NCBI GenBank assembly: GCA_020726505.1
Contig: JAHLEZ010000039.1
Span: 186,001-250,000 of the forward strand
Length of the DNA: 64,000 bases
Reading direction: 5' to 3'
From: Leptodontidium sp. MPI-SDFR-AT-0119
Taxonomy: Eukaryota > Ascomycota > Leotiomycetes > Helotiales > Leptodontidiaceae
The position numbers and the translations under genes were made by a program. Positions 23,516 to 35,581 of the stretch are shown here, piece after piece. Below the pieces are notes generated by a model. That model did not search any database. It was not told the origin of the DNA and saw nothing but the letters and a program-made list of their open reading frames with translations. Every line of letters begins with the position of its first letter. Within the stretch, counting starts at the first letter, position 1.

Positions 23516-26500
23516 ATGGCGGATACTTCGGTAGAGCCAGAGTTGACTTCAGAAATATTTAATAATATAGTAACACCAGATCCTAGTCCAATTTTCACGG
23601 GAGACGTAATAGTATACTCGCGAAGGTTTTGGGAGACTTATTACGATAGTTATCTTAAGGGAAAATTCCTTTTCCAAGACTTTTAGGAGTATTTTGAGGA
23701 TTAGACAGTAAACGAGTTCAAATTAATTAAGGTTACAAAACGCATATACCTTAGGGACGACCTACGAGCCTTTAGTGTGTTTGTACGATAAGGGAAGGGG
23801 ACGAGGACGACATACGCTTTAGTAGAAGTAGTGTAAGCTAAGGAGAATGTGTGACTAAGAGACTAAGTGGAAATACAAATTCAGAACTACCCCGAATTAG
23901 TACTGAATTACATTCGGGAATTAGTCTCTCGCTAAGCACCGCCATTTTTAATAACACTTCAATAAAATCAATCCCTAATATTTCTATAACATTAACTAGA
24001 GGTGATTATTTATTCCGTAAAAAAAAACACTTCTTCGGAAGAGTTAAGAGTAAAGCTTACGAAGACGATTTAGCTATTAAGATTACCTAAGATTTCTCTT
24101 ACTAAAGGAGATAAGGTCGAGGATCTATATAATGTAACCCCCCTACTTATAGTCCTAAAGAAAAAGTTCTCATTTACTCTTGAGAGGGATCTCTTAAGTA
24201 ATCTCCACTTATAGAGATTAAATGACTATGCGTTGCCGAATCTTACACTAACGCCAGTAATACACCCACGGGACGAGTTATTACTACTATTTAAGGTTCC
24301 TAAGACTACCGGACTATATACGGAGCCGATTCGGCTATTATAGTATATCATGAATTTATTAACCCCGGACTAGGCAAAATCGTTAGTAAACCTTACTAAG
24401 ATGTACACTAAAGAGCTCTAATACAGCGGGGACAAGGACTACTTAAATAAGAAGCTCCACATCTTCGCCAACTTATATTAAAGAGTATTAGTTAAGATTA
24501 AGGTCTAAAACCAAGCCTTTCCGTCAATATTACGGAACGGAACTAGTTCGTACTACTACCGGTACCTCTAGAATAAGGGGTACTTATTTAATAAGCTTAT
24601 TAAGACGACTCGCGAGCACTTTAAGACGGAGGAGAGAGCTAACAAGTTCCTTAGCCGGTGGTTTAGTCTAACTTTCTTGTTATTTTAGGAGAAGCCTTAC
24701 TAAAAGGGAAAGCCAGTACTAACTTAATTAAAGAACTTCGCCAAGGAATTACAGAGTATTTAGCTTAGCCTAAAAGACGACAATATACGGAACGACAAGA
24801 CGCTCTACAATAAGCTTGTACAAGGAGTATTAGGGAACCCCCTCTTTAAAATAGCCTTGTTTCAGGCACCTCTTACCTTCCCTACATTAATAGATAATCT
24901 TCGCTCCGCCGTCGGCGTTAAGGTGACTTATAACTCGGGATCGAGGGTAGGCAAGTACTACGGATCGCATACGAATCGCCACCAATTTTATGTCGCAGAT
25001 AAGGCGGCTTATTACTCTAACTATAAGATGAAATTTTCAAGTGGAAACAAACGCGGAGACAAATTCTAACTTATATTAAGCTACATAGGCTATATTATTT
25101 ATAAGAAGATAGATTATTATAATAATCGCCACTCTAACGAAGAGCAGGCAGCGTCCAAGGTAAGATACTTCGCGGCGCGCAAGGCCGAAGGAGTAAAAGC
25201 CACGGATAAGACTTTCAGGAGCTACCTAGCTTATATTAAAAGAATCAACCCCAATTCGAACCAGAACCGGACTACATCCGGACACTATTTAAGAAGTCAC
25301 TAAGATGTGGATTCAAATACTTCGATAGATATTGACGATTCTTTAGAGAGTTCTGACGACGATAATAGCGATGGCATTACAAACTTCACGACTATATTTA
25401 TAATAAGTGAAGTATAATATAATATACGAGAAGTTATAAGGCAACTTAAAGAGAGGAAGGCTACTTATATCTTAAAAAGCAAAATTAAGAGACTCGTACT
25501 AAGCGAGGCCTACATAACGCAATAAATAGACAAATTCTTTTAAGGTTTATTAATTGACACAGGGGCATCTAATAAAAACACGGGAAGAATTAACTAATTA
25601 CGGGCATTATAGCGAATTTAAGATATCAAGTTTAACACTAGCTAGGCGAGCTAAAGCCAGATTACATTTAGTGCCGGTTCGCGACTGTCTCTAAGGGTTA
25701 TTATAATTAATACTCTAGCTAGAGAAATAAACTTCTAAATCGTGGACGCAGATATCCCATTTCTGGTTTGTTTATAACAGTTAAATGCGCTAAATGCGCA
25801 ATATAATAACTTGCGCAACGTCTTAATTCAGGGCGATAAGAAGTACTTAATTATACGGAAGTATAAGTATCTATAGCTGCTTTTAGATTAATATCGTCAA
25901 TTACTAGACACTTCTACCGGAATAATAAATATATACCACCTAACTAAACCAGAAATACGTCGGCTTCATAGGCGTTTCGGACACCCTTCGGTAAGACGTT
26001 TATAATACCTACTAGATTAAGCTGGCTATGAGTATAACTCGGAAGTTATGTTAAGGGTTAAAGAGATATGTAAGTATTGCCAGAAACACGCAAATACTCT
26101 ATATAAGTTCCGCTTTAAGTTACAAGACGACGTCGATTTTAATTATATAATCTACATTAATATCGCAATGTTTAAAGAACGATATGCCCTCTACATAGTA
26201 GATAAGGCAACGGGTTTTAATACGGCGAAACTACTCCGAAAGGCCCCCGGTTCCGCTACGGCTCGGGCCACCTTTAACGCATTTAAGATAATATAGATTA
26301 ATACTTACCTTAGACCCCCGGATTTCGTAGTATACGACTACGGCACTAATTTCAACTCTAAGAAGTTTAAGAGCGCACTCAAGTCCGTAAGTAGTACTCT
26401 TAAGTTAGTACCTGTGGAGGCACACTATTTAATTGGCAAAGTTAAGCGATACTACCGCCTACTACGCCGTGCCTATGAAATCGTTATAAAAGAGCACCTT

Positions 26501-28762
26501 AAGTTAAGCGACGAAGACCGACTACAAATAGCAATAAAAGTAGTAAACGATATAGCTAGTCCTAATAGGCTGATCCTTACACTACTTGTTTTTGGGGCAT
26601 ACCTTAGAATGACAGAGCTAGATTCCCTAAATCCGTTAGTTAAGTAACGTGCGGCTACGATTAAGAAAGCTATAAAGGAGGTACAGAAAATTCATATTAC
26701 GCGTAAAATTAACGATACGTTAATTATGCGAAACGGCCCCGAAACTACTTATATTCACGGTTTCTACCTTAATGATCAAGTTTTAGTATATCGGGAGGGT
26801 AAAGGATAAATAAGACCTTACGATTTCTTAGGTATTAAGGAAGAATCATATAAGATCGACATAAGAAATAAGAGAATACGTACGTTCTAATTGACTACAA
26901 TTCGTCCCTTTAAAATAGACACCTTTAGTATTAAACAACAAAAAGAAAACTTGCTAAAGGATATTTATAAGTAATATTTAGGATCCCCGATTAAAAACAC
27001 TACCGAAACAGTACTAAATCCACCCCGAATCGCTATCTAAATTCCATTTACGAAACACTTACTAGATTTGCTAATTATCGATAACAATTACAATGTTAAA
27101 GTGTTTCTAACTAAAAAAGAAACGAGGGACTAAGAGTTATTTACTAAACTTCGCGCTAAAGGGAAGATTATAGCGCTTAGACTACTATTTTAATAGTCCC
27201 GAAGAACGGAATACGAAATACTTATTAAAAGGGGTGTTTTTGTGCCTATCTATAAGAACGACCTTAGAGTAAAAGGCCACCGCATTTTTAAGTTAAAAAT
27301 AGTAGACGAGGTCAAAGGCAAGGAGACGTCAACTTCATATAAGAAGTCAAGACTAGTAATTCAGTACTTTAACGACAAAGGGAAGAGAGAAATACTAACT
27401 TAATTTCCAATAATCCAACGATCTAGCTAGCAGTTACTCATTTTCTTAGTCGCTGCTGTCAAGCACCTGAATCGCCTTCGAAACCAATCCGAATCCCATC
27501 TGACTATTAAGGACATCACTTAAGCCTACGTCTAAGTAGAGATAAGGCTTCTCTAGGACATTTTTACATGGCCACCGGAAGAAATCGCAGGAGACTTCCC
27601 TCCTAGCACAATATTTATAGTAGTGCTACCGTTATACGGCATACCTAAGTCCGGAAACTATTAGTTTAATACATACTACAAATATCATATAGAAAACCTA
27701 CAAATAAAGACATTAACATACGACCTATACTTACTAATTAGTACCAAAGAAAGCCGTGACTTTAGAGTCGTAAGAATACAAACAAACGACACCTTAATTC
27801 TAAGAAATAAGGACTTCTTAGCAAGAGAGCAAAATAAGATTACTAAGGCCGGTTTTCTGACGAAGCCGATACGGGTACTACTCCCTACTAAAACCATTAC
27901 ATTTAATAGATACATTATTACTATAGACGGGGATAGCCTCTATATGTCTTAGAAGGGTTAAGAAGTAAGGCTAAAGCTAGTGGACGCTAAAAAAGAGGAT
28001 TATAAGAAGGTCTATAGAGAGTAACGAGCTCGTGCGGCCTACCTTACCACTATTTATCAGCCGAAAATAATATTTAATCTCTCAATCGTAGCGCAACATT
28101 AAGATTCGACAGAAGACGACGTTAAGGCCTTGAACTTACGTCTTAAATAGCAAATAAATAACTTAGAGAGGGGACTCTAATACGTACTAGTGGACTTACA
28201 GTCCGCGAAAGTCTACGTTTTTATAAACGGTTCTTTTACTAATAACAAAGACTTAAGTTCATAGATAAGTTTCGTATTAACAATTAGTACCGAAACAGTA
28301 GGGAATATGTAATTTACCTTGACCGGTAATATCGTGTATATTAGCTTAATAAAATGCAAGAGAGTAACTCGTGCAATACTCGTATCGGAGTTATATACTA
28401 TAGTAGCTAGTATCGATATATTAATCTCTCTTAATACTACTATTAATTTAGTAACTAATAAGCTTAGCATCTCACGTCTTTCTACTATTATTTGCATAGA
28501 TTCTTTATCCTTATATAAGTGTATTGTCAAGCTCAGTACGACGAAAGAGAAGCGCCTAATAATCGATATTATAACTATTCGTTAATTATACGAACGTAGG
28601 GAGCTGACGGAGGTTCGATGGATTAATAGCACCAATAATCCTACCGACGCTATAACAAAGAGTACTCCAAATAAGGCTCTTCGAGATTTTATTGATACTA
28701 ATATCCTTACTATTAAGATAGAGGGTTAGGTTCAACGGTTAACCGGAGTTGATTTAGATTAG
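23516..28762 (+). pseudogene. Degenerate gag-pol of the Copia element
   Basis: Frame 2 can be followed from the ATG at 23516 to TAG at 28760-28762, about 1,748 codons, with many stops (nearly all TAA/TAG) but no frameshift. The gag-like part runs to about 25,540. A protease motif LIDTGAS lies at 25547-25567. A His/Cys zinc region (HRRFGHPS to CKYCQKH) is near 25960-26090. The integrase core follows, with the acidic positions in VYDYGTNF and VEAHYLIGK; the first expected Asp reads Asn (YINI). Reverse transcriptase is at about 27400-27960, with PLYGIPKSG and a QTNDTLIL motif in place of a double Asp. RNase H is at about 28200-28750 with CIDSLSLYKC. The mutated acidic residues fit G-to-A change. 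Non-functional. Confidence 0.88.
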
Positions 28763-28929
28763 TAACGGAGGGGTTTCTTATACTTATTGATTTTTTATAT
28801 ATTTCCTTATAACTCTTATTTATTAATTTATTACTTATGATTATTTTTATATTTAATTAATTTGCGAAGTTAAAAACGTATTCGATTTAGTTCTAAACAC
28901 TCTCTAATTTAAAGTACTAACGGGCGGCC

Positions 28930-29765
28930 TTGTGACGACACTTTAATAAGGACAAATTACCGGTTTCACTATAGGGGGCTACTTCCGTATAATAATATAA
29001 AGAAAGTGCCGCTACGAAGAACCTACCACGAAGTCAATCTAAAATAGGGCCGAATCCCCTACTTATAGATATCTAAAAGAAGTTCCTCGTTCTCCTTTTT
29101 CGCGCTATAGCGGCGACTTTGGCGAGGGCGCTTAGTAGGAGGATTATTCTTACCGCCGTCCTCCCTATTACGCTTAGTGGCGGCAAAGGAGACGACAATA
29201 AGGAGCCGGTTTAAGACTAGTACCGTCTCTTATTATATAAAGCGTTAATACTTAGGAGCCTTAATATTAAAAAGAAATAAGGGGGTTAACTTATTACTTA
29301 CGAGTTGGCTAGGCCAGCGATTTCTTAGCGTATAGCGCGCGTTTTCTTTAATAACGCCAGCGACAACTCCCTAGTAGTCTTTAGTACGCTAATAACGGCG
29401 ACTAATAATACTAAATTAATTAATTTAGTAGTAGTAACGATGGCTTTTTTATCTTTTGCCTCGAGGGCAGCAATTAGACGAAGGTATTCTTCGGCGACAA
29501 ATCACGAAATCTATTATATGTTAGTAATTGTATATCTAAAGTACTTTCGGCGAGGATTCGGATACAATTTAGAATAAAGAAAAGAAATAGGAATACTTAC
29601 TAAATTGTACCGGGACTTCTTCTCTGTGTAATATGCGCATTTCTTACTCTTAGGATTATTAAAGGCGCATTCGTGGAATAGGTTCTTTACAAGGAGACGA
29701 ACGCACCGAATACAGTATTTGCGGTATACGAGGTCGAGCGCTCTTATAAGTATAGGTGTAGGCAT
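28930..29765 (-). pseudogene. Antisense accessory reading frame of the Copia element (degenerate)
   Basis: Between the RNase H end and the 3' LTR lies about 1.4 kb that is not expected in a minimal Copia element. On the minus strand a frame opens at 29765 and reads through a Cys-rich start (CIRCVRLL, then C at about +12, a KKCAYY pair and a KKSRY motif), as in a zinc-binding cluster with some Cys turned to Tyr. Past a stop at about 29514 the same frame continues as a helical, charged region (EEYLRLIAALEAKDKKAIV, then TTRELSLALLKKTRAIR) with TAA/TAG stops, down to roughly 28930. The pattern of damage is like gag-pol. I infer an extra antisense protein of unknown role. The far end is approximate. 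Confidence 0.5.
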
Positions 29766-30212
29766 TGTTTTTAGTTAGTATACCGTTTCCCTACCGAACT
29801 ATTTCTAAAGAGTATATTTACTTTTAGCTTATTTATTTGATTTAATATAGTCTTCTTAGAAATGTTAGTTTTTGAGCTATATCAAGCGAATTCAGGGAGA
29901 TCGGAAAGTAATATACGTATAGTGGTTATATATGTGTTTGCTAAGGAGATTCTAAACCTTTGGGGGGAGGCGACACATATATATCTATCACGTTATATAA
30001 TACTAAGGGTTCTTATTATTGTTAGTTCTCGCTTAACCTCGCTTCTGCGTCTCGCCATATTCGGACCCCTTTCGGGACACTTTCGGGACACTGTTAGATC
30101 AAGATTAGACAATGTTAAATACTTTGTTATTTTATTTATTATTTCTTATATATTACTAATTATTTACTTTTATATGTGTTAGAAATAGTTTTTCCAAAAG
30201 AAGTTTTGCTAG

Positions 30213-30468
30213 TATTAGTCCATAAGTCCCTATATAAGTATACTTTAGTCTAGAGAAGTAAGTACGGGTCAAAGTCAGGGGTTAAAGTCTAGCCGGACTA
30301 GTTTCGGTGGAGATTCAGTGGGGTTTCGTAGTATATAATCTAGTTCTCTTCGCACTCTCTTAAAATATACACAGATTTTAAACCATATATTTATTACTCT
30401 GTCGCCATACTCGCATTAGAATATATTCACACATGCGGCGTAGTACATGAACCGGTACTGCACCGACA
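30213..30468 (+). repeat. 3' LTR of the Copia element
   Basis: 256 bp, TATTAGTCC to CACCGACA. Its first dinucleotide is mutated from TG to TA, consistent with a RIP transition. Confidence 0.9.
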
Positions 30469-32545
30469 ATTAGATTAGAATTAGATTAATTAATCTAGAT
30501 TAATCTAGATTAATTTCATTAATGACTAACCTACAATAATATTAAATATATATATATATATATATATATATTTGTAATATTACCAAGAAATAATAAACTA
30601 AATAATTAAGTAATTAAACAAGTAATAGACTAACTAATAAACTAACTAACAAACCTATTTAATAAAGAATAAGTTATTATTTTCTATGTCTTTAACTTCT
30701 TCTCTTATATCGTCTTCTTCTTCTTTCTCTTTAATAACCCCCCAACTGTTACGGCTGGCAAGAGGTTAATACGGCGAGTAGACTCTAGCTTTGTATTTAG
30801 GCCTAATACTACGCTCAGAATCAAGAAGAAAAGACAAGGAGAAAAGGAGAGCTCTCTATAAGAGGGAGCTCGAGTATAAATATATAAAGGACCCTCCTAA
30901 TAGGGCCTAGCGTAGTCGAACGCCATTTATATTAATATATCGTAGGCTCGCCACTTAGTCTTCCTTATTAGGCTTAGCGCCGTCTAAGCTTCTAAGTCGT
31001 AACTACTTATAAGAGAATTAAAGGGAGGGGGATATTTATTATCTTAAACGAGTTAAAAAGAATTGTAAATAATATAACGCTTGCCTTAAAAAGATAGTAA
31101 TCACGTGTAACTAACGCCTCACATATTAACACAAAATATATAATAATACTAAGTATTAACTTAGAATCTATAACTATAAAAAAAAGAAGGTAAGAAAAAA
31201 AGAGGTTTATATATAAGAGGTTAGTATACCTAGCACTATAGTAATCTCGGTACGTCCCGATCGGGAAATACTAAGTGGAGCCGGTGGAAATGAGGCTCTG
31301 GGCATCACCGGTCGTCACACAAGGGTTCCTAATCGTAACCCCGCTTTCGTGGTTTAAGATAGTTTAATGCTAACAGGGAATATCGATATAACGAAACCGA
31401 TGTAAAATAAATTTATTGTAATGAAATTTATTTGTAGAACTACACTTGCTCGGCTTTATAGTCCGAAGAGTCAATATTAATAAAAAAGGTATAGATATGT
31501 AAGATGTTTTAACACGAGGACCGATAGGTACCTCACGAATTGAACAACCCACGGATAAAGACGATAGAGAAGCAAGAGAGAGATAATACCGCTTGTAGTG
31601 ATTACGCATGCTGGAACGATATCTATGATAGAGATAGAATAGGCCGAGATTTGAATGAATGTGGTGTGGAGAGAAAGGAGAGAAAGGGAAAGGAAAGGAG
31701 AGGAAGGGAGAAGAGGGGAGGAGGGCAGGACAATAGCAGAATAATGACTCATAGTCGTACCCTTGAAGAGGACCAAGTATGATGACAGGAATAGTACAGA
31801 GTAGAAGTCTTCAAATCGGGTATAGATCATCAGGACCAAGAAAGGTCACCGAGCCCAAACTCACATAGCGAGAGGTCTCTGACTCAAGGTAGTAGGTAAT
31901 GTCGAGAGCAGTCAGCATTCGAAGCTGACAGCCCTCAGATTATAGCGGTTGAACAACCATTGGGCCACTAGCGTGGAAGAAATTCCCCATGCCACCATAT
32001 ATTTTCTAATGGTAGATGATAACCCAGGCTAGTCACCAAAAGTGACCACCCTAGTTTCGCAAGGAGGTTCCCTCTGAGCCTACAGCTTCGCTCTATTTTA
32101 TCAAAGAGCCAAGTATGGCATACGCTCTAAAATGCCAGAAGTTGTAACATTTCACGTGATCATCTGACACAGGATAGCCGCACCCATACCTCTTCCCTTT
32201 CCTTCTTGTCTCCTTTCCCCAGTCGTTCCTTCATCCTGTTAACGTCCATCCCTGCGTGCCGGAAAAAATGACAGGTACTTTCACTTCAAGCATATTAAGA
32301 TCTATGCAAATCTTATAATATATTCTTCTCAGAGTTAATTAAGATGCTAATATCTAAAAAAGCCTTGAAAATAAGTATTCCAAAGTAGTAAATATAATCG
32401 AATACCAGACTTTATAGAGTAAAAACAATTTCTCAAATTTTATTCTTCAAAACATCTAAACATTCTCTCTTAGTAATAAAAAATAAGAACAAAATATGTT
32501 ATTATCGAAAATTTATATTATATTTCATTCCTAGTATCTATATCT
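30469..32545. other. AT-rich relic DNA without genes
   Basis: Starts with ATTAGATTAGAATTAG repeats, then an (AT)n tract at 30545-30571 and RIP-like AT-rich sequence to about 31,250, probably remains of another element. From 31,290 base composition becomes normal. A tRNA-like head lies at about 31912-31978. Bases 31,670-31,730 are purine-rich GGA/AAG repeats. From 32,280 to 32,540 the DNA is AT-rich again. No coding frame is supported. Confidence 0.5.
31912..31978 (-). repeat. tRNA-like sequence, possible SINE head
   Basis: On the minus strand, TGGCCCAATGG matches a pol III A box. About 39 bases later GCTTCGAATGC resembles a B box and forms a perfect T-arm: a 5-bp stem TCAGC/GCTGA around the loop TTCGAAT. 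The acceptor arms do not pair, so it is not an intact tRNA. A pyrimidine-rich tail of about 350 bp follows downstream on that strand. Confidence 0.4.
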
Positions 32546-34476
32546 TTATTTCTTTGTAATCCGCTGAACATCAACCACAAACCTCGACTTCACGCTCTCC
32601 GACGAAGCAATCAAGGCCTGTAATGCATCAACATACTTCCCAAGCCTCTCATAGCTCTCCATCCCGTCTGCAAAATCCTGATACCACTGCGCCCGCGCCT
32701 CCTGACTGGTACAAGTCTTCTCCGCCTTATCTGCCTCTGCCCACCAACGTGATGCCGTGCTGACCTTTTTATTCCAGATGACTGCGCCCGTAAATCGCAG
32801 AGCTTCCCCACTATCTCTCGCGAAAAACGGACCATCTATTTCCCAGCCGCCGAATTCCCAATGGAGCGATGAACTGGCGAAGCGGTCACCGGAAAAAGTC
32901 GCGGGGAAGGTCCTCGTACTGCATTTCTCGAGTCAATGAGGGGCATCTTCTCAAGTATGTCCCGTCTGCAGAACTTGCCTTTGAAATTTCGCATATGCTT
33001 CCTCGAATAGCATCTTGGTCAGATGTTCCGAGGGGACGTAAAACGAGGTCAGTTCCATGAGAGAGCTTCCATCTGGCACGAAACTGCTCGGGAACCTCTG
33101 CACCTGTGGCGGTGTGGCTAGATTTGGGAATCTCGATGTGAATCGTTCCGTGGTGACGGTATTGCTGAAAGTATTGAAGGTGTTCATGCCAGTCTTGAAG
33201 GTTTTCCAAGCTTTGAGGGATGTCAGCTTCGATACCGATTTGATCCAATTCCTCCTCCGCTTTTTTGGAAGGTTTTTGAAGACTTACAGATGAACATCAC
33301 AAGCGTGTCTGGACTCCCTTCCTCGCTGCCCCATGATACGCCTTCACATTCACTGTGTCTCGCTATTTCAGCACCCAGGTCTAGAAACTCCTTCATCGCA
33401 CTTCCGTCTTGATTGGATGAATTAATATTGATGCATCCTGGTTTGAATTGTAACCAACAGACCTCTACCACCATGAGGAGCCGTTTCCGGTTTGAGGAAT
33501 CATGTGGCTCCCCCTCATTCAAAGTACTATACTGATTGAGATGTCCCATTGGTTCATAACTCCCATACGGCGCCGGGAATGCACGTAGGGATTGTTGATA
33601 TTTACTGTTGCTCCCAGAAGCAATGACGTCCTTTTGTCGAAAGAGGTCCGAGTCTTGACTATATTGTCTATGCGGAAGGAGTTTGAATAGTGCTTCCGTA
33701 CTCTGTCCTGCGAGGGGTTGAAATGTAGGCTTCGAAGATAGTCTGGGCCTCTCCTGGATGAGGCCAAGCGTGACCTTCGTCGCAGTTCCTGCGAGAACAT
33801 CCAGAGGTAGAATGTCTACCTCCAGGCTTCTATCCTGAAGACTTCTCCGGGCCAACAGAACCACCAGGACGTGAGACTGTTCAGCTGCTTTCCCAGGAGC
33901 AATTTCCGATCGAGGATTTGCGGGAACGTCGAGTTCTAGCCATTGTAGCCAGGCTTCAGCACTGGAAGTTTCCACCACAAGGCTTAATGACTTGCTCACT
34001 GCATCTTCGATGGTTTTTTTCTCCTGAGTCGATATCCTCGCATGAAACGGGAACGAGAAAGCGTCTAGATATGAGGTCTTCGCTGAATATAAATCGACCC
34101 GGAGCCTGAGAGCCCGATTGAATGGCGGTGACGCAAGGAGTCCAACGACCAAGCCGATACCAAAGGATTTCTGAAATGTTTGCCACCCCACAGGGCTATC
34201 CCACTGCGGTAACAAATAGACGCTGCCGCTACTCTCGACGGATAATCCCCAGAAAAGAGACTCCAGGCCGGGCAGGGTCAACATATATTCCAGAGTTGCC
34301 TTCCATAGCTTCCCCGCTGGCTTCGAGTCATCTCGAATATCTATGCCCGCCTTGAAGGTCAGCTCAACGATGCTCAGAACGGAGCTCAGGGGTAGCGAGT
34401 CGAGACCCCCTCGTGCCCAGTGTAGACCCTCCACTGCTGGTGCCAGGCTGGGATCTCTGGTCCCGTGATCTGTCAT
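32546..34476 (-). CDS. Protein with repeated ABM-like (dimeric alpha/beta-barrel) domains, unknown function
   Basis: Protein of 597 residues. Exon 1 is 34476-33288, exon 2 is 33210-32979, exon 3 is 32918-32546; the total is a multiple of three. Intron 1 is GT-AG; intron 2 (32919-32978) must be a GC-AG intron with donor AG|GCAAGT, because the frame otherwise meets two TGA codons and exon 3 then continues in frame. Residues about 50-130 (TLPGLESLFWGLSVES, PQWDSPVGWQTFQKS) and about 390-450 (CEGVSWGSEEGS, FISWKTFKTGMN) look like antibiotic-monooxygenase-type ferredoxin folds, each with the PG/G-x-x-W and W-x-x-F pattern; a third more divergent copy may be at the C-terminus. No catalytic role can be assigned. 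The start is the first Met inside the frame after a MITE; the original 5' end may have been displaced. Confidence 0.6.
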
Positions 34477-34517
34477 GGCTCTCAGCCAGGGAGGAGCTTG
34501 AGGGAGCCAAACCAATA

Positions 34518-34686
34518 CAGTGGGGTGCAAAAAGTTTGAACACCCCCTAAACCGATCTAACTTCCATAGGCAACCGCTTGACCTGTTCACGTTAGCATTC
34601 AGCCCCCTCTAACGTGATCAGGCAACCGCTTGACCTTCTCAAGTTACACTGGTTTAGGGGGTGTTCAAACTTTTTGCACCCCACTG
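34518..34686. mobile_element. Tc1/mariner-type MITE, 169 bp
   Basis: Long inverted ends start CAGTGGGGTGCAAAAAGTTT and are mirrored at 34649-34686, apparently identical over about 38 bp. Both sides carry TA (34516-34517 and 34687-34688), the Tc1/mariner target duplication. The interior holds a further GGCAACCGCTTGACC direct repeat (around 34577 and 34621). No coding capacity. It lies 41 bp upstream of the ABM-like gene's start. Confidence 0.88.
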
Positions 34687-35581
34687 TATTATCTATCGGT
34701 AACGTGACTTCCGGGTACGAGATGAGATAAGACGATGCGAAGTAAAGAGAGATCGGTGACTGATTGCTGACTTTCCCTCTTAATTGCAAGAATATATTGT
34801 TGTTCACGTGCTCTTTTTTTTTTTTACCTCGGTTCTACTAAGGAGCCTAACTAGAACAGGTTTGTTCAGCAATCTCCATTAGCCGAGATCTGCCACAGCC
34901 AAACACGATAATATTATACCGGGTTATTATAAACACTAACATTTCTCTCTATTAAATATATCTGTGCAAACCACAGAGGCTCTAGAATAGTACCTTTGGC
35001 ATACAGACTTTTCTGGACTTTGCTTCTGTTTTTCAACAACTTCTACATAGGGCCGAGGATTGCTACCTAACTAGGCTATGTACAGCGATGCCAAGTAGTA
35101 ATTAGGCTACACGATAAGTGCCTGTAGGTAAGGATTTTCAAGAATTTTAACCCACCCAGTGGGTCCCCGACCTATTTGAAGTGACCCTAAATGGTTGTCA
35201 GGAATCTAATTATGTATTAACACATGACTGTTTTTGCATAATATCTGTATAACCTATAGTATATTATTGAGTACAGTAACTCTGTACACACTGAGTAGGT
35301 CAGAATAAGAGAACTCAACTTACGGCTATCTAACCCAGCGAGTAGCGAGCGCAGCCTAGTAGTAATATACTCAAGACCAGATTTCGGTGTAAGCCAGCTG
35401 AGAGCATACAGCTTACTCAGCTATATACAGCGATGCCAAGTAGTAATACCTCAAGAAATTTTCGGTGTGAGCCGGCTAAGAACATAAGACTGAGTCAGCT
35501 TTGTATAGAGATGCTCAATAGTAACAACCCAAGACTAGATTTCGGTTTTCGCCGAAAGGGAGAATGGAAACTAATTGTTGA
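34687..35581. other. Repeat-bearing intergenic DNA
   Basis: AT-rich sequence with a tandem array of about 80-bp units at 35357-35560 and an isolated partial copy (TACAGCGATGCCAAGTAGTAAT) at about 35077-35100. No gene seen. Confidence 0.55.
35357..35560 (+). repeat. Tandem repeat, unit about 80 bp, 2.5 copies
   Basis: Each copy runs AGTAGTAAT..., CTCAAGA..., TTTCGGTGT..., AGCC-GCT-AGA..., then CAGCTATATACAGCGATGC-like sequence. Copies begin near 35357, 35437 and 35516, the last one partial. They diverge by several bases. Confidence 0.6.

Larger units (their letters stand above)
22939..30468 (+). mobile_element. Full-length Ty1/Copia LTR retrotransposon, RIP-inactivated
   Basis: A 7,530-bp element with two 256-bp LTRs and ATTAG on both sides (22934-22938 and 30469-30473) as a 5-bp target duplication. 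Protein order is gag, protease, integrase, reverse transcriptase, RNase H, which defines Copia. Every LTR-LTR difference I could see is a C/T or G/A transition, with no length change; the body is AT-rich and its gag-pol frame is riddled with TAA/TAG stops. This is the signature of RIP rather than slow indel decay. Remnants are inactive. Confidence 0.92.
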
